64,000 nucleotides of DNA. Origin: DATJPD01 sp036394195 (GTDB lineage: Bacteria > Pseudomonadota > Alphaproteobacteria > CACIAM-22H2). Of this stretch, positions 52,164 through 60,875 are shown one piece after another. The notes under the pieces are model-generated. The model worked only from the letters and a program-made list of their open reading frames with translations, was not told the DNA's origin and did no database searches. Position numbers and translations under genes: made by a program. The first letter of the stretch is position 1; every line of letters begins with the position of its first letter. The DNA lies in the NCBI GenBank assembly GCA_036394195.1, contig DASWFO010000245.1:22906-86905 (forward strand). The letters are read 5' to 3'.

Positions 52164-52910
52164 CTACTCCTGCTCGTAGCCGACACTCACGAGATAGAGG
52201 CCTTCGGCCGGCGCGGTCGGGCCACCGCGGCGGCGGTCGCGGGCGGCCAACGCCTGCGCGACATGCCGGGCCGACCATTTGCCCTCGCCGACCAGTTTCA
52301 AGGTGCCGACCATGTTGCGCACCTGGTGGTGGAGGAACGACCGCGCCTCGGCGGAGATATGGATCTCCTCACCGTCGCGCGCGACATCGAGCCGGTCCAA
52401 CGTCTTCACCGGCGACTTCGCTTGGCACAGGCTCGCCCGGAACGTCGAGAAGTCATGGCGGCCGATCAGCGTCTGCGCCGCCTCGTGCATTGCCTCCGCG
52501 TCGAGCGCCTTCAGCACATGCCAGACGCGGCTGCGCTCCAGCGCCGGCGGCGGGCGCCGGTTTAGTATGCGATAGCGATAAGTCCGCCGTTTCGCCGACA
52601 GACGCGCGTGGAAGTCGTCGGGTGCGAGCTCGACGAGGCAGATCGTCACCGGATTCGGCTGCACATGATAGTTGAGCGCCTCGCGCACCCGGTTGGCCGG
52701 CCAGCTCTTTTGCAGGTCGAGATGGGCCACCTGCCCCAAGGCGTGCACGCCGGCGTCGGTCCGCCCCGCTCCGGTCGCTTTCACAGTCTCGCCCGAGAAG
52801 CGCCTCACCGCCTCTTCGAGGACGCTTTGGACGGAAATGCCGTTGTCCTGCTTCTGCCAGCCCACGAATGGTGTCCCGTCGTACTCGAGGGTGAGCTTAT
52901 AGCGCGGCAT
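52164..52910 (-). CDS. truA: tRNA pseudouridine(38-40) synthase TruA
   Basis: TruA makes pseudouridine at positions 38-40 of the tRNA anticodon arm. The 248-residue protein has PRYKLTLEYDGTPFVGWQKQ at the N-terminus and the catalytic Asp in ATGAGRTDAGVHALGQVAHL. FHARLSAKRRTYRYRI and SFLHHQVRNMVGTLKLVGEG follow. The start ATG overlaps the fmt stop by one base (TGATG), so the two are translationally coupled. The length fits the family. Confidence 0.96.
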   Translation of the reverse strand: MPRYKLTLEYDGTPFVGWQKQDNGISVQSVLEEAVRRFSGETVKATGAGRTDAGVHALGQVAHLDLQKSWPANRVREALNYHVQPNPVTICLVELAPDDFHARLSAKRRTYRYRILNRRPPPALERSRVWHVLKALDAEAMHEAAQTLIGRHDFSTFRASLCQAKSPVKTLDRLDVARDGEEIHISAEARSFLHHQVRNMVGTLKLVGEGKWSARHVAQALAARDRRRGGPTAPAEGLYLVSVGYEQE

Positions 52911-53833
52911 CAACTGCGCCCGAGCACGGTCCCGGGGGGCAGCGCAAAGCCGCGCAGGAACTGCCCGGCATCGAGCGGCGACTTGCCCGGGCGCTGCAGC
53001 CGGAGCAGGTGCAAGGCGCCGTCGCCACAGGCGATCATCGGTGAAGCGTCCAGCACGGTCCCCGGTGGTGCTGCGGTGCTGCGGGCCGGCCTCGCCGCCA
53101 GGACCTTGATGCGCTCGCCGCGATGCAGGAACCAGGCGCCCGGCCAGGGGTCGAAAGCGCGCACCTGACGCGCCAGCACGGCGGCCGGCTGCGTCCAATC
53201 CAGCCGGCCTTCGTCGCGGGCGAGCTTCGCGGCATAGGTGGCACCGTCGGCGGGTTGCGGCCGGCCGCGGATGGAGCCGGCGGCGACCTGCTTCAGCGCC
53301 TCGACGATGGCGTCGGCCCCCATCTCGGCGAGACGGTCGTGGACAGTCTCCGCCGTGTCGTCATCGGCAATCGGCGTGCGCGCCTGTAGCAGCATCGCCC
53401 CTGTGTCGAGCCCCTCATCCATCTGCATGATCGTGATGCCGGTTTCCGCATCGCCGGCAAGGATTGCGCGCTGGATCGGTGCCGCACCGCGCCAGCGCGG
53501 CAAAAGGGAGGCGTGGATGTTGAGGCAACCATGCCGTGGCGCCTCCAGGATCGGCTGCGGCAGGATGAGGCCGTAAGCCGCCACGACAGCGCCGTCGGCG
53601 CGCAAGCTGGCAAAGTCGCGGTGTGCGTCCTCGTTCTTCAGCGTCGCCGGCGTGCGGACGTCCAGGCCCTCCCCGGCCGCAAACTCGTGCACCGGCGAAC
53701 GCTGCTCGCGCTGACCGCGCCCGGCCGGCCGCGGCGGCTGGGTGTAGACAGCCACGATCTCGTGGCCGGCCGCGATGAGCGCCCGCAACGGCGGCACGGC
53801 GAAGTCGGGCGTGCCCATGAAAACGAGACGCAT
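52910..53833 (-). CDS. fmt: Methionyl-tRNA formyltransferase
   Basis: Fmt formylates the initiator Met-tRNA with 10-formyltetrahydrofolate. The 307-residue protein has LVFMGTPDFAVPPLRALIAA at the start, the folate-site GCLNIHASLLPRWRGAAPIQ with catalytic Asn-His, and ITIMQMDEGLDTGAMLL. A C-terminal OB-fold domain follows (RAFDPWPGAWFLHRGERIKV). I start at ATG 53833. A GTG two codons earlier is equally open. It sits between def and truA, the usual group. Confidence 0.95.
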   Translation of the reverse strand: MRLVFMGTPDFAVPPLRALIAAGHEIVAVYTQPPRPAGRGQREQRSPVHEFAAGEGLDVRTPATLKNEDAHRDFASLRADGAVVAAYGLILPQPILEAPRHGCLNIHASLLPRWRGAAPIQRAILAGDAETGITIMQMDEGLDTGAMLLQARTPIADDDTAETVHDRLAEMGADAIVEALKQVAAGSIRGRPQPADGATYAAKLARDEGRLDWTQPAAVLARQVRAFDPWPGAWFLHRGERIKVLAARPARSTAAPPGTVLDASPMIACGDGALHLLRLQRPGKSPLDAGQFLRGFALPPGTVLGRS

Positions 53834-53871
53834 CGCCACAGCCTAACCGGGACAGCCCGCGCGCGACAGCG

Positions 53872-54429
53872 TCAGGCCGGAACCGCGGCCCCCGGTTTCT
53901 CGGTCGGCTTCTTCTTCTCGTCCTTGAGCTTCTTGGCCTTGACCAGCTTGCGCAGGATCATGTTGCGACGCAGTGCCGAGATATGATCGACGAACAGCAC
54001 GCCGTCGAGATGGTCCATCTCGTGCTGCACGCAGGTGGCCAACAAGCCGGTGGCGTGGACTTCGGCCTTGACGCCGGTCTCGTCGAGATAGCGGACCTTC
54101 ACTTCCTTCGGCCGCTCGACTTCGGCGAACTGATCGGGCAGTGACAGGCAGCCCTCTTCCCAGGGAATCTTCTCCCCCGACGCCCAGACGATCTCGGGAT
54201 TGATGAACTTCATCGGCTTCGACGGCTCACCCTCTTTGGCGACGTCGACGACCACAATCCGCAGCGCCTGCCCGACCTGCGGTGCCGCGAGGCCGATTCC
54301 CGGTGCGGCATGCATGGTCTCGACCATGTCGGCGAGGAGCTTGCGAATCCGGTCGTCCACTTTGGTGACCGCCTTGGCTTTTACCTTCAGCCGCGGGTCG
54401 GGAGCGACAATGATGGGAAGCTGCGCCAT
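53872..54429 (-). CDS. def: Peptide deformylase
   Basis: Def removes the formyl group from nascent proteins. The 185-residue protein has all three motifs of this metalloenzyme: GIGLAAPQVG, EEGCLSLPDQ (Cys metal ligand) and QHEMDHLDGVLF (HExxH with two His ligands and the catalytic Glu). The C-terminus carries a Lys-rich tail (KAKKLKDEKKKPTEK) that could help ribosome binding. It lies 38 bases upstream of fmt on the same strand. Divergent transcription starts on the other side with the isocitrate-lyase-like gene. Confidence 0.96.
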   Translation of the reverse strand: MAQLPIIVAPDPRLKVKAKAVTKVDDRIRKLLADMVETMHAAPGIGLAAPQVGQALRIVVVDVAKEGEPSKPMKFINPEIVWASGEKIPWEEGCLSLPDQFAEVERPKEVKVRYLDETGVKAEVHATGLLATCVQHEMDHLDGVLFVDHISALRRNMILRKLVKAKKLKDEKKKPTEKPGAAVPA

Positions 54430-54540
54430 GTGTCGTAGGTAAGCGGTCGCGCCGATCAGGTCAAGCCGCATTGCGGCTCGCTCAGTCCGTTGATACTGTT
54501 GAAAAACTTGCGTTTTCGGTCGCATTTTTGGAGGACCCCC

Positions 54541-55398
54541 ATGATGCCTGCGCAACGCTTGCGGGCCCTGCTCGCGGAACCCCGTCTGCACCTGATGCCC
54601 GGCTGTTTCGACGCGCTGTCGGCCAAGTTGATTGCCGAGGCCGGGTACAAGGTCGGGTTCATGAGCGGCTTTGCGGTGTCGGCGGCGCGGCTCGGGCTGC
54701 CCGATACCGGGCTCATCTCGTTCGCCGAGATGCTGGACAGCCTGCGCAACTGCTGTGCAGCGGTGCCCGATCTGCCGATGATCGGCGACGGCGACACCGG
54801 CTATGGGAACGCGCTGAACGTGCAGCGCACCGTCGTCGCCTATGCGCGCGCCGGTGCGGCGGCGGTGATGATCGAGGACCAGCTCAGTCCCAAGAAATGC
54901 GGCCACACCCGCGGCAAGCAGGTGATCTCGCGGGCCGAGGCGCGGATGAAGATCCGGGCGGCGGTCGAGGCGCGCGGCGAGGCCGACATCCTGATCCTGG
55001 CGCGGACCGACGCCCGTGCCGTCCACGGCTTTGAGGAGGCGCTGGCCCGCTGCCGCGATTTCGAAACCGAAGGGGCGGACATCATCTTCCTCGAGGCGCC
55101 GGAAAGCGAAGACGAGATGCGCCGCTTCTGCGCCGCGATGAAAAAGCCTTGCCTCGCCAACATGGTGCCGGGCGGCAAGACGCCGATCCTGCCGGCCGCC
55201 GAGCTCGAGCGGATCGGGTACCGGCTGGCCGTCTATCCAGTGACGTTGCTGTCAGCCGCGATCAGCGCCATGCAGGCGACCCTGATCGCGCTGTCGGCCG
55301 GATCGAGCCTGCCGCCGATGGTCACGTTTGCCGAGCTGCAGAAGATCGTCGGCTTTCCCGCCTATTGGGAGGGCGAGAGCCGTTATCGGGCGGACTAA
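54541..55398 (+). CDS. Isocitrate lyase / PEP mutase superfamily enzyme
   Basis: The 285-residue enzyme belongs to the ICL/PEPM superfamily (oxaloacetate decarboxylase, 2-methylisocitrate lyase, phosphonopyruvate-type enzymes). It shows the metal-site DGDTGYGNALNVQRTV near residues 81-96 and the catalytic loop DQLSPKKCGHTRGKQV with KKCGH. LILARTDARA and IFLEAPESEDEM follow. The exact C-C or C-P bond reaction cannot be told. GGAGG precedes the ATG by 6 bases. It is followed within 14 bases by an ABC binding-protein gene, so enzyme and importer may serve one carboxylic acid. Confidence 0.88.
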   Translation: MMPAQRLRALLAEPRLHLMPGCFDALSAKLIAEAGYKVGFMSGFAVSAARLGLPDTGLISFAEMLDSLRNCCAAVPDLPMIGDGDTGYGNALNVQRTVVAYARAGAAAVMIEDQLSPKKCGHTRGKQVISRAEARMKIRAAVEARGEADILILARTDARAVHGFEEALARCRDFETEGADIIFLEAPESEDEMRRFCAAMKKPCLANMVPGGKTPILPAAELERIGYRLAVYPVTLLSAAISAMQATLIALSAGSSLPPMVTFAELQKIVGFPAYWEGESRYRAD

Positions 55399-55412
55399 AA
55401 GGGAGGATGACC

Positions 55413-56378
55413 ATGCGGAACGCGATGAAACGCTGCATCGGACTGATGATGATCGCGACGGCGAGCCCCGCCGCCGCGGACGAGATCTCGGTCACCCACT
55501 GGGGTGCGCTCATGTACGGCGTGCCCTACGCCGTGGCGCTGGACAAAGGGCTGTTCAAGCAGGCCGGCATCGACATCACGGGGTTTCTGACGTCGCAGGG
55601 CGGCGGCACCACCATGCGCAATGTCCTGGCAGGTGGGCTTCCCTATGGGGAGGTCGCGCTCTCCGCGGCCATCGCGGCGATGAAGGAAGGCATCGACGTG
55701 AAAATCGTGAACTCGGGCGTGCGCAGCGTCGCCGACGCGCTCTGGGTGACGATGCCCAATTCGGACGTGCGCAGCGTCAAGGACCTCGCCGGCAAGAAGA
55801 TGGCGATCACCAGTCCCAAATCGGTGACCGACATGCTCAGTATCATGGTGCTGGAGAAAGCCGGTGTGTCTCTGGCGCAGGTCGAGCGGCCGGCATTGGG
55901 CGGGATCGGCAGCGCCCTCACGGCGATGGAAGGCGGTGCTGTGCAGGCCGCCCCGATTTTCGAGCCGATCTGGAGTGCCAGGCGCGATCGCTATCGGCCG
56001 TTGTTCGCCGTCAAGGACGTACTGCCGTCGATGACCCAGACCGTCGGCGTCACCACCGGCGAATTCATCCGGAGCAGTCCGCGTAAACTGCGCGCCATAA
56101 TCGCCGGGCGCCGGGCCGGCGTGGATTACATCTATGCCAATCCGAAAGAGTCGGCGGCCATTCTGGCTACGGAGTACAACCTGAAGCCGGAGGTCGCCGA
56201 GATCGCGGTCCGAAACCTGGTCGAGTTCGGCTACTGGAGCCGCGGCGACTTCGATATCAACGGTATGAATGAGTTCACGCGCGGCCTTAAGATCATCGGC
56301 GAGGTGAATGGCGACATCGACTGGGAGAAGGTCATCGACCGGTCGTTCCTGCCGGCCGACCTGCGGGGCTCGAGCTAG
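55413..56378 (+). CDS. ABC transporter substrate-binding protein, NitT/TauT type
   Basis: The 321-residue exported protein has a signal peptide (CIGLMMIATASPAAADEISV). The fold matches NMT1/THI5-like binding proteins: GALMYGVPYAVALDKGLFKQ, GIDITGFLTSQGGGTTMRNV and SVKDLAGKKMAITSPKSVTD. The ligand is unknown. I start at 55413 because GGGAGG is 6 bases before it. An ATG at 55407 has no spacing. It is followed by two permease genes, and the ICL/PEPM enzyme precedes it. Confidence 0.87.
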   Translation: MRNAMKRCIGLMMIATASPAAADEISVTHWGALMYGVPYAVALDKGLFKQAGIDITGFLTSQGGGTTMRNVLAGGLPYGEVALSAAIAAMKEGIDVKIVNSGVRSVADALWVTMPNSDVRSVKDLAGKKMAITSPKSVTDMLSIMVLEKAGVSLAQVERPALGGIGSALTAMEGGAVQAAPIFEPIWSARRDRYRPLFAVKDVLPSMTQTVGVTTGEFIRSSPRKLRAIIAGRRAGVDYIYANPKESAAILATEYNLKPEVAEIAVRNLVEFGYWSRGDFDINGMNEFTRGLKIIGEVNGDIDWEKVIDRSFLPADLRGSS

Positions 56379-56423
56379 CACGACAAACGGCGAGGCGGGC
56401 ATGGGGCTTGCAGGATCCGTGGC

Positions 56424-57194
56424 ATGACATTCGGCCTCTCACGCCGTCATCTTGGCTGGTCGCGCGCGGCGCTGATCGCGGCAGCCGTGGCTCTGCTCGA
56501 GGCGGTGTGCCGCGGCGGCCTGGTATCGCGTCAGGTGATCATTCCACCATCGCAGATGGCGGCGGCGCTGTGGGACATCCTGTACAGCGGTCGGTTCAAC
56601 GACGACATCTCGCAAAGCCTCGCCTGCGTGGCGGCGGCCCTGGTCCTGGCGGCGGTGTGCGGCTTTGCGGCAGGCGTGGTGCTTCACGCGCTGCCGCGGC
56701 TCCGCCAGGCGCTGGATCCGCTGCTGGCGACCTACTACGCGGTGCCGTTCTTCGTGTTCTATCCGGTGCTGATCGTCATCTTCGGCCTGGGGCAAGGCCC
56801 GGTGATCGCGGTCGCCTTCCTGTTCGCCGTGGTGGCGATGGTGATCAACACCTTGAACGGGCTTGACCGCATCCCGCCCGTCCTGACCAAGGTCGCGCGC
56901 ATCCATCATCTGCCGCCGCTGTCGGCGGCGCTGCAGCTGAAGCTCCCCGCCGCCGCCCCATATCTGTTCACCGGCCTGAAGCTCGCGGTCGCCTATGTGT
57001 TCATCGGCGTGATCGCCAGCGAGTTCATCATGGCCGCGTCCGGCCTCGGCTATCAGATCTCCTATGCCTACAACAATTTCGATAACCGGACGATGTACGC
57101 GCTGATGCTGTTCGTGATCGTCGTGGTGACGGCGGTGAACATGGCGCTGCATGCGTGGGAACAGCGCGTGCTTGCGCGACGGAGCCGCGGATGA
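56424..57194 (+). CDS. ABC transporter permease (NitT/TauT type), subunit 1
   Basis: The 256-residue membrane protein has about six hydrophobic segments and the cytoplasmic EAA-like loop (NGLDRIPPVLTKVARIHHLP) that contacts the ATPase. It resembles SsuC/TauC permeases (YAVPFFVFYPVLIVIFGLGQ, GLKLAVAYVFIGVIASEFIM). Its stop overlaps the next permease start by 4 bases (ATGA). Two different permeases imply a heterodimeric channel. Confidence 0.88.
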   Translation: MTFGLSRRHLGWSRAALIAAAVALLEAVCRGGLVSRQVIIPPSQMAAALWDILYSGRFNDDISQSLACVAAALVLAAVCGFAAGVVLHALPRLRQALDPLLATYYAVPFFVFYPVLIVIFGLGQGPVIAVAFLFAVVAMVINTLNGLDRIPPVLTKVARIHHLPPLSAALQLKLPAAAPYLFTGLKLAVAYVFIGVIASEFIMAASGLGYQISYAYNNFDNRTMYALMLFVIVVVTAVNMALHAWEQRVLARRSRG

Positions 57195-57943
57195 CGTCCA
57201 CCAAACAGCTGCAGCGCGGGCTCGACGTCGCCCTGGTCTTGGCCGGGCTTCTGCTCGTGTGGCAGGCGCTCAACTGGTGGATCGGCGACGTCGCCATCAG
57301 CGGGCCGGCCGAGACGATCCGACACGCCGTGGCGCTGCTCGCGCGACCGCGCTTCTGGCCGCACGTTCAGGAATCGCTGACCGCCTTTGCCTATGCGTTG
57401 GTGCTCGCCTGGGGGGCCGGCATCGGGCTCGGCGTCTGGCTGGGCGCGCAACGGCTGGCAGGCGACCTGGCCGAGCCGATTCTCGTGGCGCTCTATTCAC
57501 TGCCGAAGGTGACGCTCTATCCCCTGATCCTGCTGATATTCGGCCTCGGCCTGTCGGCCAAGGTCGCGTTCGGCTGGATTCACGGGGTCATCCCGGTGGC
57601 GATCTTCACCATGAACGCGATCAAGAACATCAAGCCGGTCTACCTGAAGGCCGCGCGCACGATGAATCTCACGCCGTGGCAGGCGGCGACCACAATCCTG
57701 CTGCCGGCGACCCTGCCGGAGGTCGTGACCGGCCTGCGCGTCGGCTTCTCGGTTACCCTGCTCGGGGTGCTGATCGGGGAGATGTTCGCCTCCAAGCGCG
57801 GGCTCGGCTTTACCATCATCAACGCCATCGGCCTGCATGACGTCGAAACGATGATGGCGGTGACGTTGCTGTTGTTCGTTTTTGCGGCCCTTTCCAACGC
57901 CTTCTTGCTCGCCCTCGACCGTCGCCTGCACAAGCGGGTATAG
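57191..57943 (+). CDS. ABC transporter permease (NitT/TauT type), subunit 2
   Basis: The 250-residue protein has about six hydrophobic segments and an EAA loop (KNIKPVYLKAARTMNLTPWQ then AATTILLPATLPEVVTGLRV). LYSLPKVTLYPLILLIFGLG is typical of the group. It overlaps the first permease by 4 bases and is followed 7 bases later by rmuC. No ATP-binding subunit gene lies in the operon or elsewhere in the window, so the ATPase must come from another locus. Confidence 0.88.
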   Translation: MTSTKQLQRGLDVALVLAGLLLVWQALNWWIGDVAISGPAETIRHAVALLARPRFWPHVQESLTAFAYALVLAWGAGIGLGVWLGAQRLAGDLAEPILVALYSLPKVTLYPLILLIFGLGLSAKVAFGWIHGVIPVAIFTMNAIKNIKPVYLKAARTMNLTPWQAATTILLPATLPEVVTGLRVGFSVTLLGVLIGEMFASKRGLGFTIINAIGLHDVETMMAVTLLLFVFAALSNAFLLALDRRLHKRV

Positions 57944-57950
57944 ACGGAGC

Positions 57951-59042
57951 ATGGAGTCGATTCTGGTCCTCGGAGTCGCGGCCCTGGCGGTCGCGGCGGT
58001 CCTGGTGCTGGCGTTGCGCGGTCGTGGGCCCGATCCGGCGGTTCTGAAGCTTGCCGGCGCGGTTGACGTGATCGCCGCCCAGAGCGCGGCCGTCCAGGCG
58101 CACATTCAAGAGCAGGAGCGCGAGTTCACCAAGGCCCTCGACGAGCGGTTCGTGTCGGTGACGCAGCGCCTCACTGATTCGCTGGGCAAATCCGCCGAGG
58201 CGACCACCAAGACGATCACCGATCTACGCGCGGCTCTCGGCGAGCGCCTGGTCAAGATCGACGAGGCGCAGAAGAACCTGGCCGAGCTGTCGACGCGCGT
58301 CGTGGGCTTGCAGGACATCCTCGCCAACAAGCAGGCGCGCGGCGCGTTCGGCGAGATCCAGCTCGAGAACATCGTGCAGAGCGTCCTGCCGCGCTCGGCC
58401 TACGAAACGCAGGCGACCTTGTCGAACGGCCGACGCGTGGATTGCCTGATCAAGCTGCCGAACCCGCCCGGATCGATCTGCGTCGACGCGAAATTCCCGC
58501 TGGAGAGCTACCGGGCGCTGCGCGAGGCGGCGGACGAGCAGCGGCCGGCCGCCTTGCGCGCCTTCGCCGCCGCGGTCACGGTCCATGTGCGCGACATCGC
58601 CGAGCGCTACATCCTGCCGCACGAGACCGCCGAAGGGGCGCTGATGTTCCTGCCGTCGGAAGCGGTCTATGCCGAGCTGCACGCCAGCTGCGGCGAGGTG
58701 GTCGAGAAGGCCAACCGAGCCAAGGTCTATATCGTCTCGCCGACCACCTTGTGGGCGGTTTTGCACACGCTCCGCGCCGTGCTCAAGGACGTGCGTATGC
58801 GCGAGCAGGCCGGCATCATCCAGCAGGAAGTCGGCCGGCTGCTCGACGACACCCGCCGGCTCGACGAGCGGGTCGAGCGGCTGCAGACTCATTTCGACCA
58901 GGCGAGCAAGGACGTCCGTGAGATCCGCATCTCCGCCGACAAGGTGATCAAGAGGGCGGTCAACATCGGGGACGTCGAAATCGAGGATGGCGCGCCGGCG
59001 GCCGAGGTGCTTCCGGGGCCGAAGCTCGCCGCAGGCGAATAG
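57951..59042 (+). CDS. rmuC: RmuC-family DNA recombination protein
   Basis: RmuC limits inversions at short inverted repeats and has a nuclease-like fold. The 363-residue protein has an N-terminal membrane segment (SILVLGVAALAVAAVLVLAL) and a coiled coil to about residue 125. The conserved domain follows: KQARGAFGEIQLENIVQSVL, RVDCLIKLPNPPGSICVDAK, FPLESYRAL, and LMFLPSEAVYAELHA. The C-terminus is again coiled. It starts 7 bases after the second permease gene. Confidence 0.92.
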   Translation: MESILVLGVAALAVAAVLVLALRGRGPDPAVLKLAGAVDVIAAQSAAVQAHIQEQEREFTKALDERFVSVTQRLTDSLGKSAEATTKTITDLRAALGERLVKIDEAQKNLAELSTRVVGLQDILANKQARGAFGEIQLENIVQSVLPRSAYETQATLSNGRRVDCLIKLPNPPGSICVDAKFPLESYRALREAADEQRPAALRAFAAAVTVHVRDIAERYILPHETAEGALMFLPSEAVYAELHASCGEVVEKANRAKVYIVSPTTLWAVLHTLRAVLKDVRMREQAGIIQQEVGRLLDDTRRLDERVERLQTHFDQASKDVREIRISADKVIKRAVNIGDVEIEDGAPAAEVLPGPKLAAGE

Positions 59043-59100
59043 CCGGCGGCTCCCGGCCGGTTCGGGCGAACCGAAATGCGGGGCGGGGTGTTGTTCCGGC

Positions 59101-60036
59101 ATGGCCCAAAATGGATCGAAGCGCGTCGTCTACGCGGCCCTTTACGCCAACCTCCTGATCGCCATAACAAAATTCGCCGCCGCCGCGTTCACCGGCAGCT
59201 CGGCCATGCTGAGCGAAGCGTTCCATTCGGTCGCCGACAGCGCCAACGAAGCGCTGCTCCTGTTCGGGGCACATCGCGCGGCGCGGCCGCCGGATGTCGA
59301 GCATCCGTTCGGCTACGGCCGGGAGCTGTATTTCTGGAGCTTCGTGGTCGCTGTGGTCATGTTCGGCATCGGCGCGGGCCTGTCGTTCTACGAAGGTGTG
59401 CACCGGATCCTGGCGCCGCGGGCGAATCAGAATGTTTATGCCAACTATGTCGTCCTGGTCGCGGCACTGATCTTCGAGACTTGGTCGTGGATGGTCGCGA
59501 TCCGCGAATTCAGGCGCCAAAAGGGCCGCCTAGGGTATTTTCAGGCCGCGCGGCGCAGCAAGGACCCCCAGGTGTTCATCATCCTGTTCGAGGACAGCGC
59601 CGCCCTGATCGGCCTGGTCCTGGCGCTCGTTGCGACAGCCCTCAGCGACTGGCTGGGCCAGCCATGGATCGACGGCGCCGGATCGATTGCGATCGGCCTG
59701 GTTCTGGCGGTGGTGGCCGCCTTCCTGGCGTCCGAGACAAAAAGCCTCCTCATCGGCGAAGCGGCCGATCCTCAGATGCTCAAGGACATTCAGCAGCTCA
59801 TCAGTGCCCATCCGGCGGTGACGCGTCTGAACCGCCTATGGTCGACCCATCTCGGTCCGGGCGAAGTGCTGATCGCGGCCAGCATCGACTTCGAAGATTC
59901 CCTGCGCGGCGACCAGATCGAAGACGCGACGGCGGAACTCGAGCGCGAAATCAAGCGGCGCCATCCGGAGGTCCGGCACTTCTTCGTGGAGGTGAAGGAA
60001 CTCTCCGATCGCGAACGCCCGGCCGCCACTGCCTAA
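59101..60036 (+). CDS. Cation diffusion facilitator family transporter
   Basis: CDF proteins export divalent metals (Zn, Fe, Co, Cd or Mn) in exchange for protons. The 311-residue protein has about six hydrophobic segments and metal-site sequences SSAMLSEAFHSVADSANEAL (HxxxD) and FEDSAALIGLVLALVATALS. A cytoplasmic C-terminal ferredoxin-like domain contains EIKRRHPEVRHFFVEVKE. The metal cannot be told from sequence. It starts 58 bases after rmuC and converges on recR across a hairpin. Confidence 0.88.
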   Translation: MAQNGSKRVVYAALYANLLIAITKFAAAAFTGSSAMLSEAFHSVADSANEALLLFGAHRAARPPDVEHPFGYGRELYFWSFVVAVVMFGIGAGLSFYEGVHRILAPRANQNVYANYVVLVAALIFETWSWMVAIREFRRQKGRLGYFQAARRSKDPQVFIILFEDSAALIGLVLALVATALSDWLGQPWIDGAGSIAIGLVLAVVAAFLASETKSLLIGEAADPQMLKDIQQLISAHPAVTRLNRLWSTHLGPGEVLIAASIDFEDSLRGDQIEDATAELEREIKRRHPEVRHFFVEVKELSDRERPAATA

Positions 60037-60134
60037 TCTCTAAGCCGCGATTGAGCCGTCGTGAGTCCGTGCAGCGGTTTTCTGACTCGCTCCTGCACAA
60101 AAAACTGCCGATCGACTCTTATTAGGGCATCTCG

Positions 60135-60155
60135 GCCCGCCTGTCGCGGGCGGGC
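60135..60155. terminator. Hairpin between convergent CDF and recR genes
   Basis: GCCCGCC and GGCGGGC form a 7-bp stem with a 7-base loop, 6 bases past the recR stop, in the 125-base gap between two converging genes. No T-tract follows on the recR strand. It may act in both directions with Rho. Confidence 0.45.
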
Positions 60156-60161
60156 TTAGCC

Positions 60162-60755
60162 TTACACCGTCCGCCGGGACCGGAGAGCTGCGATGAGCGT
60201 CCCGTCGTCGAGGTAGTCGAGCTCGCCACCGACCGGCAGGCCGTGGGCCAGCCGGGTTACCTGGACCTTGGTGCCCGCGAGGCGGTCGGTGACATAGTGG
60301 GCGGTGGTCTGGCCGTCGACCGTGGCGTTCATGGCGAGGATGACCTCGCGGATATCTGGCGAGGCGGCGCGCTCGACCAGCTTTGCGATGCTCAAATCCT
60401 CGGGACCCACCCCGTCCAGCGCCGACAGCACACCGCCCAGCACGTGATAAAACCCACGAAAGGCGGCTGAGCGCTCGACCGCCCACAGGTCGGCGACTTC
60501 CTCGACCACGCAGATCGAGGACGGGTCGCGCTTCGGATCGGCGCAGATCGCGCACGGATCGATGGTGTCGAGATTGCCGCACTGCCGGCAGGTGACAATT
60601 TTCTCCCCGGCGACACTCAACGCCTCGGCAAGCGGCTTCAGCACCGTGTCGCGGCGCTTGAGCAGGTCGAGGGCGGCGCGGCGTGCCGACCGGGGCCCCA
60701 GCCCCGGCAGCTTGGCCAGGAGCTGGATCAGCCGCTCGATCTCAGGACCGGTCAT
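60162..60755 (-). CDS. recR: Recombination mediator protein RecR
   Basis: RecR, with RecO and RecF, helps load RecA at gaps. The 197-residue protein has the helix-hairpin-helix LAKLPGLGPRSARRAALDLL, the four-cysteine zinc site CRQCGNLDTIDPCAIC and the Toprim domain ICVVEEVADLWAVERSAAFR then GFYHVLGGVLSALDGVGPED. The C-terminal VTRLAHGLPVGGELDYLDDG is standard. I start at MTGPEIERL, the usual start of RecR. It lies downstream of ybaB on the same strand, separated by a repeat element. Confidence 0.95.
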   Translation of the reverse strand: MTGPEIERLIQLLAKLPGLGPRSARRAALDLLKRRDTVLKPLAEALSVAGEKIVTCRQCGNLDTIDPCAICADPKRDPSSICVVEEVADLWAVERSAAFRGFYHVLGGVLSALDGVGPEDLSIAKLVERAASPDIREVILAMNATVDGQTTAHYVTDRLAGTKVQVTRLAHGLPVGGELDYLDDGTLIAALRSRRTV

Positions 60756-60786
60756 TGTCCGTACAAGAGGCGTCCGCACCCTTTGT

Positions 60787-60852
60787 CGTCATGCCCGCGA
60801 AAGCGGGCATCCAGTCTTGTGTCGCTGGACCCCCGCTTGCGCGGGGGTGACG
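60787..60852. repeat. Three-armed (cloverleaf) intergenic repeat element
   Basis: A 66-base element between ybaB and recR folds as an outer stem CGTCA/TGACG enclosing three arms. These are GCCCGC-GAAA-GCGGGC (60793-60808), TCCAG-N10-CTGGA, and CCCCCGC-TTGC-GCGGGGG (60830-60847). The consensus ATGCCCGCGAAAGCGGGCAT and GGACCCCCGC...GCGGGGGTGACG is, from memory, a common dispersed repeat between genes in alphaproteobacteria. It could be a non-autonomous mobile remnant or an RNA processing or termination structure. Only one copy was noticed in this window. Confidence 0.7.
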
Positions 60853-60875
60853 AGTGGTTTTAACGGCCACAGGGT

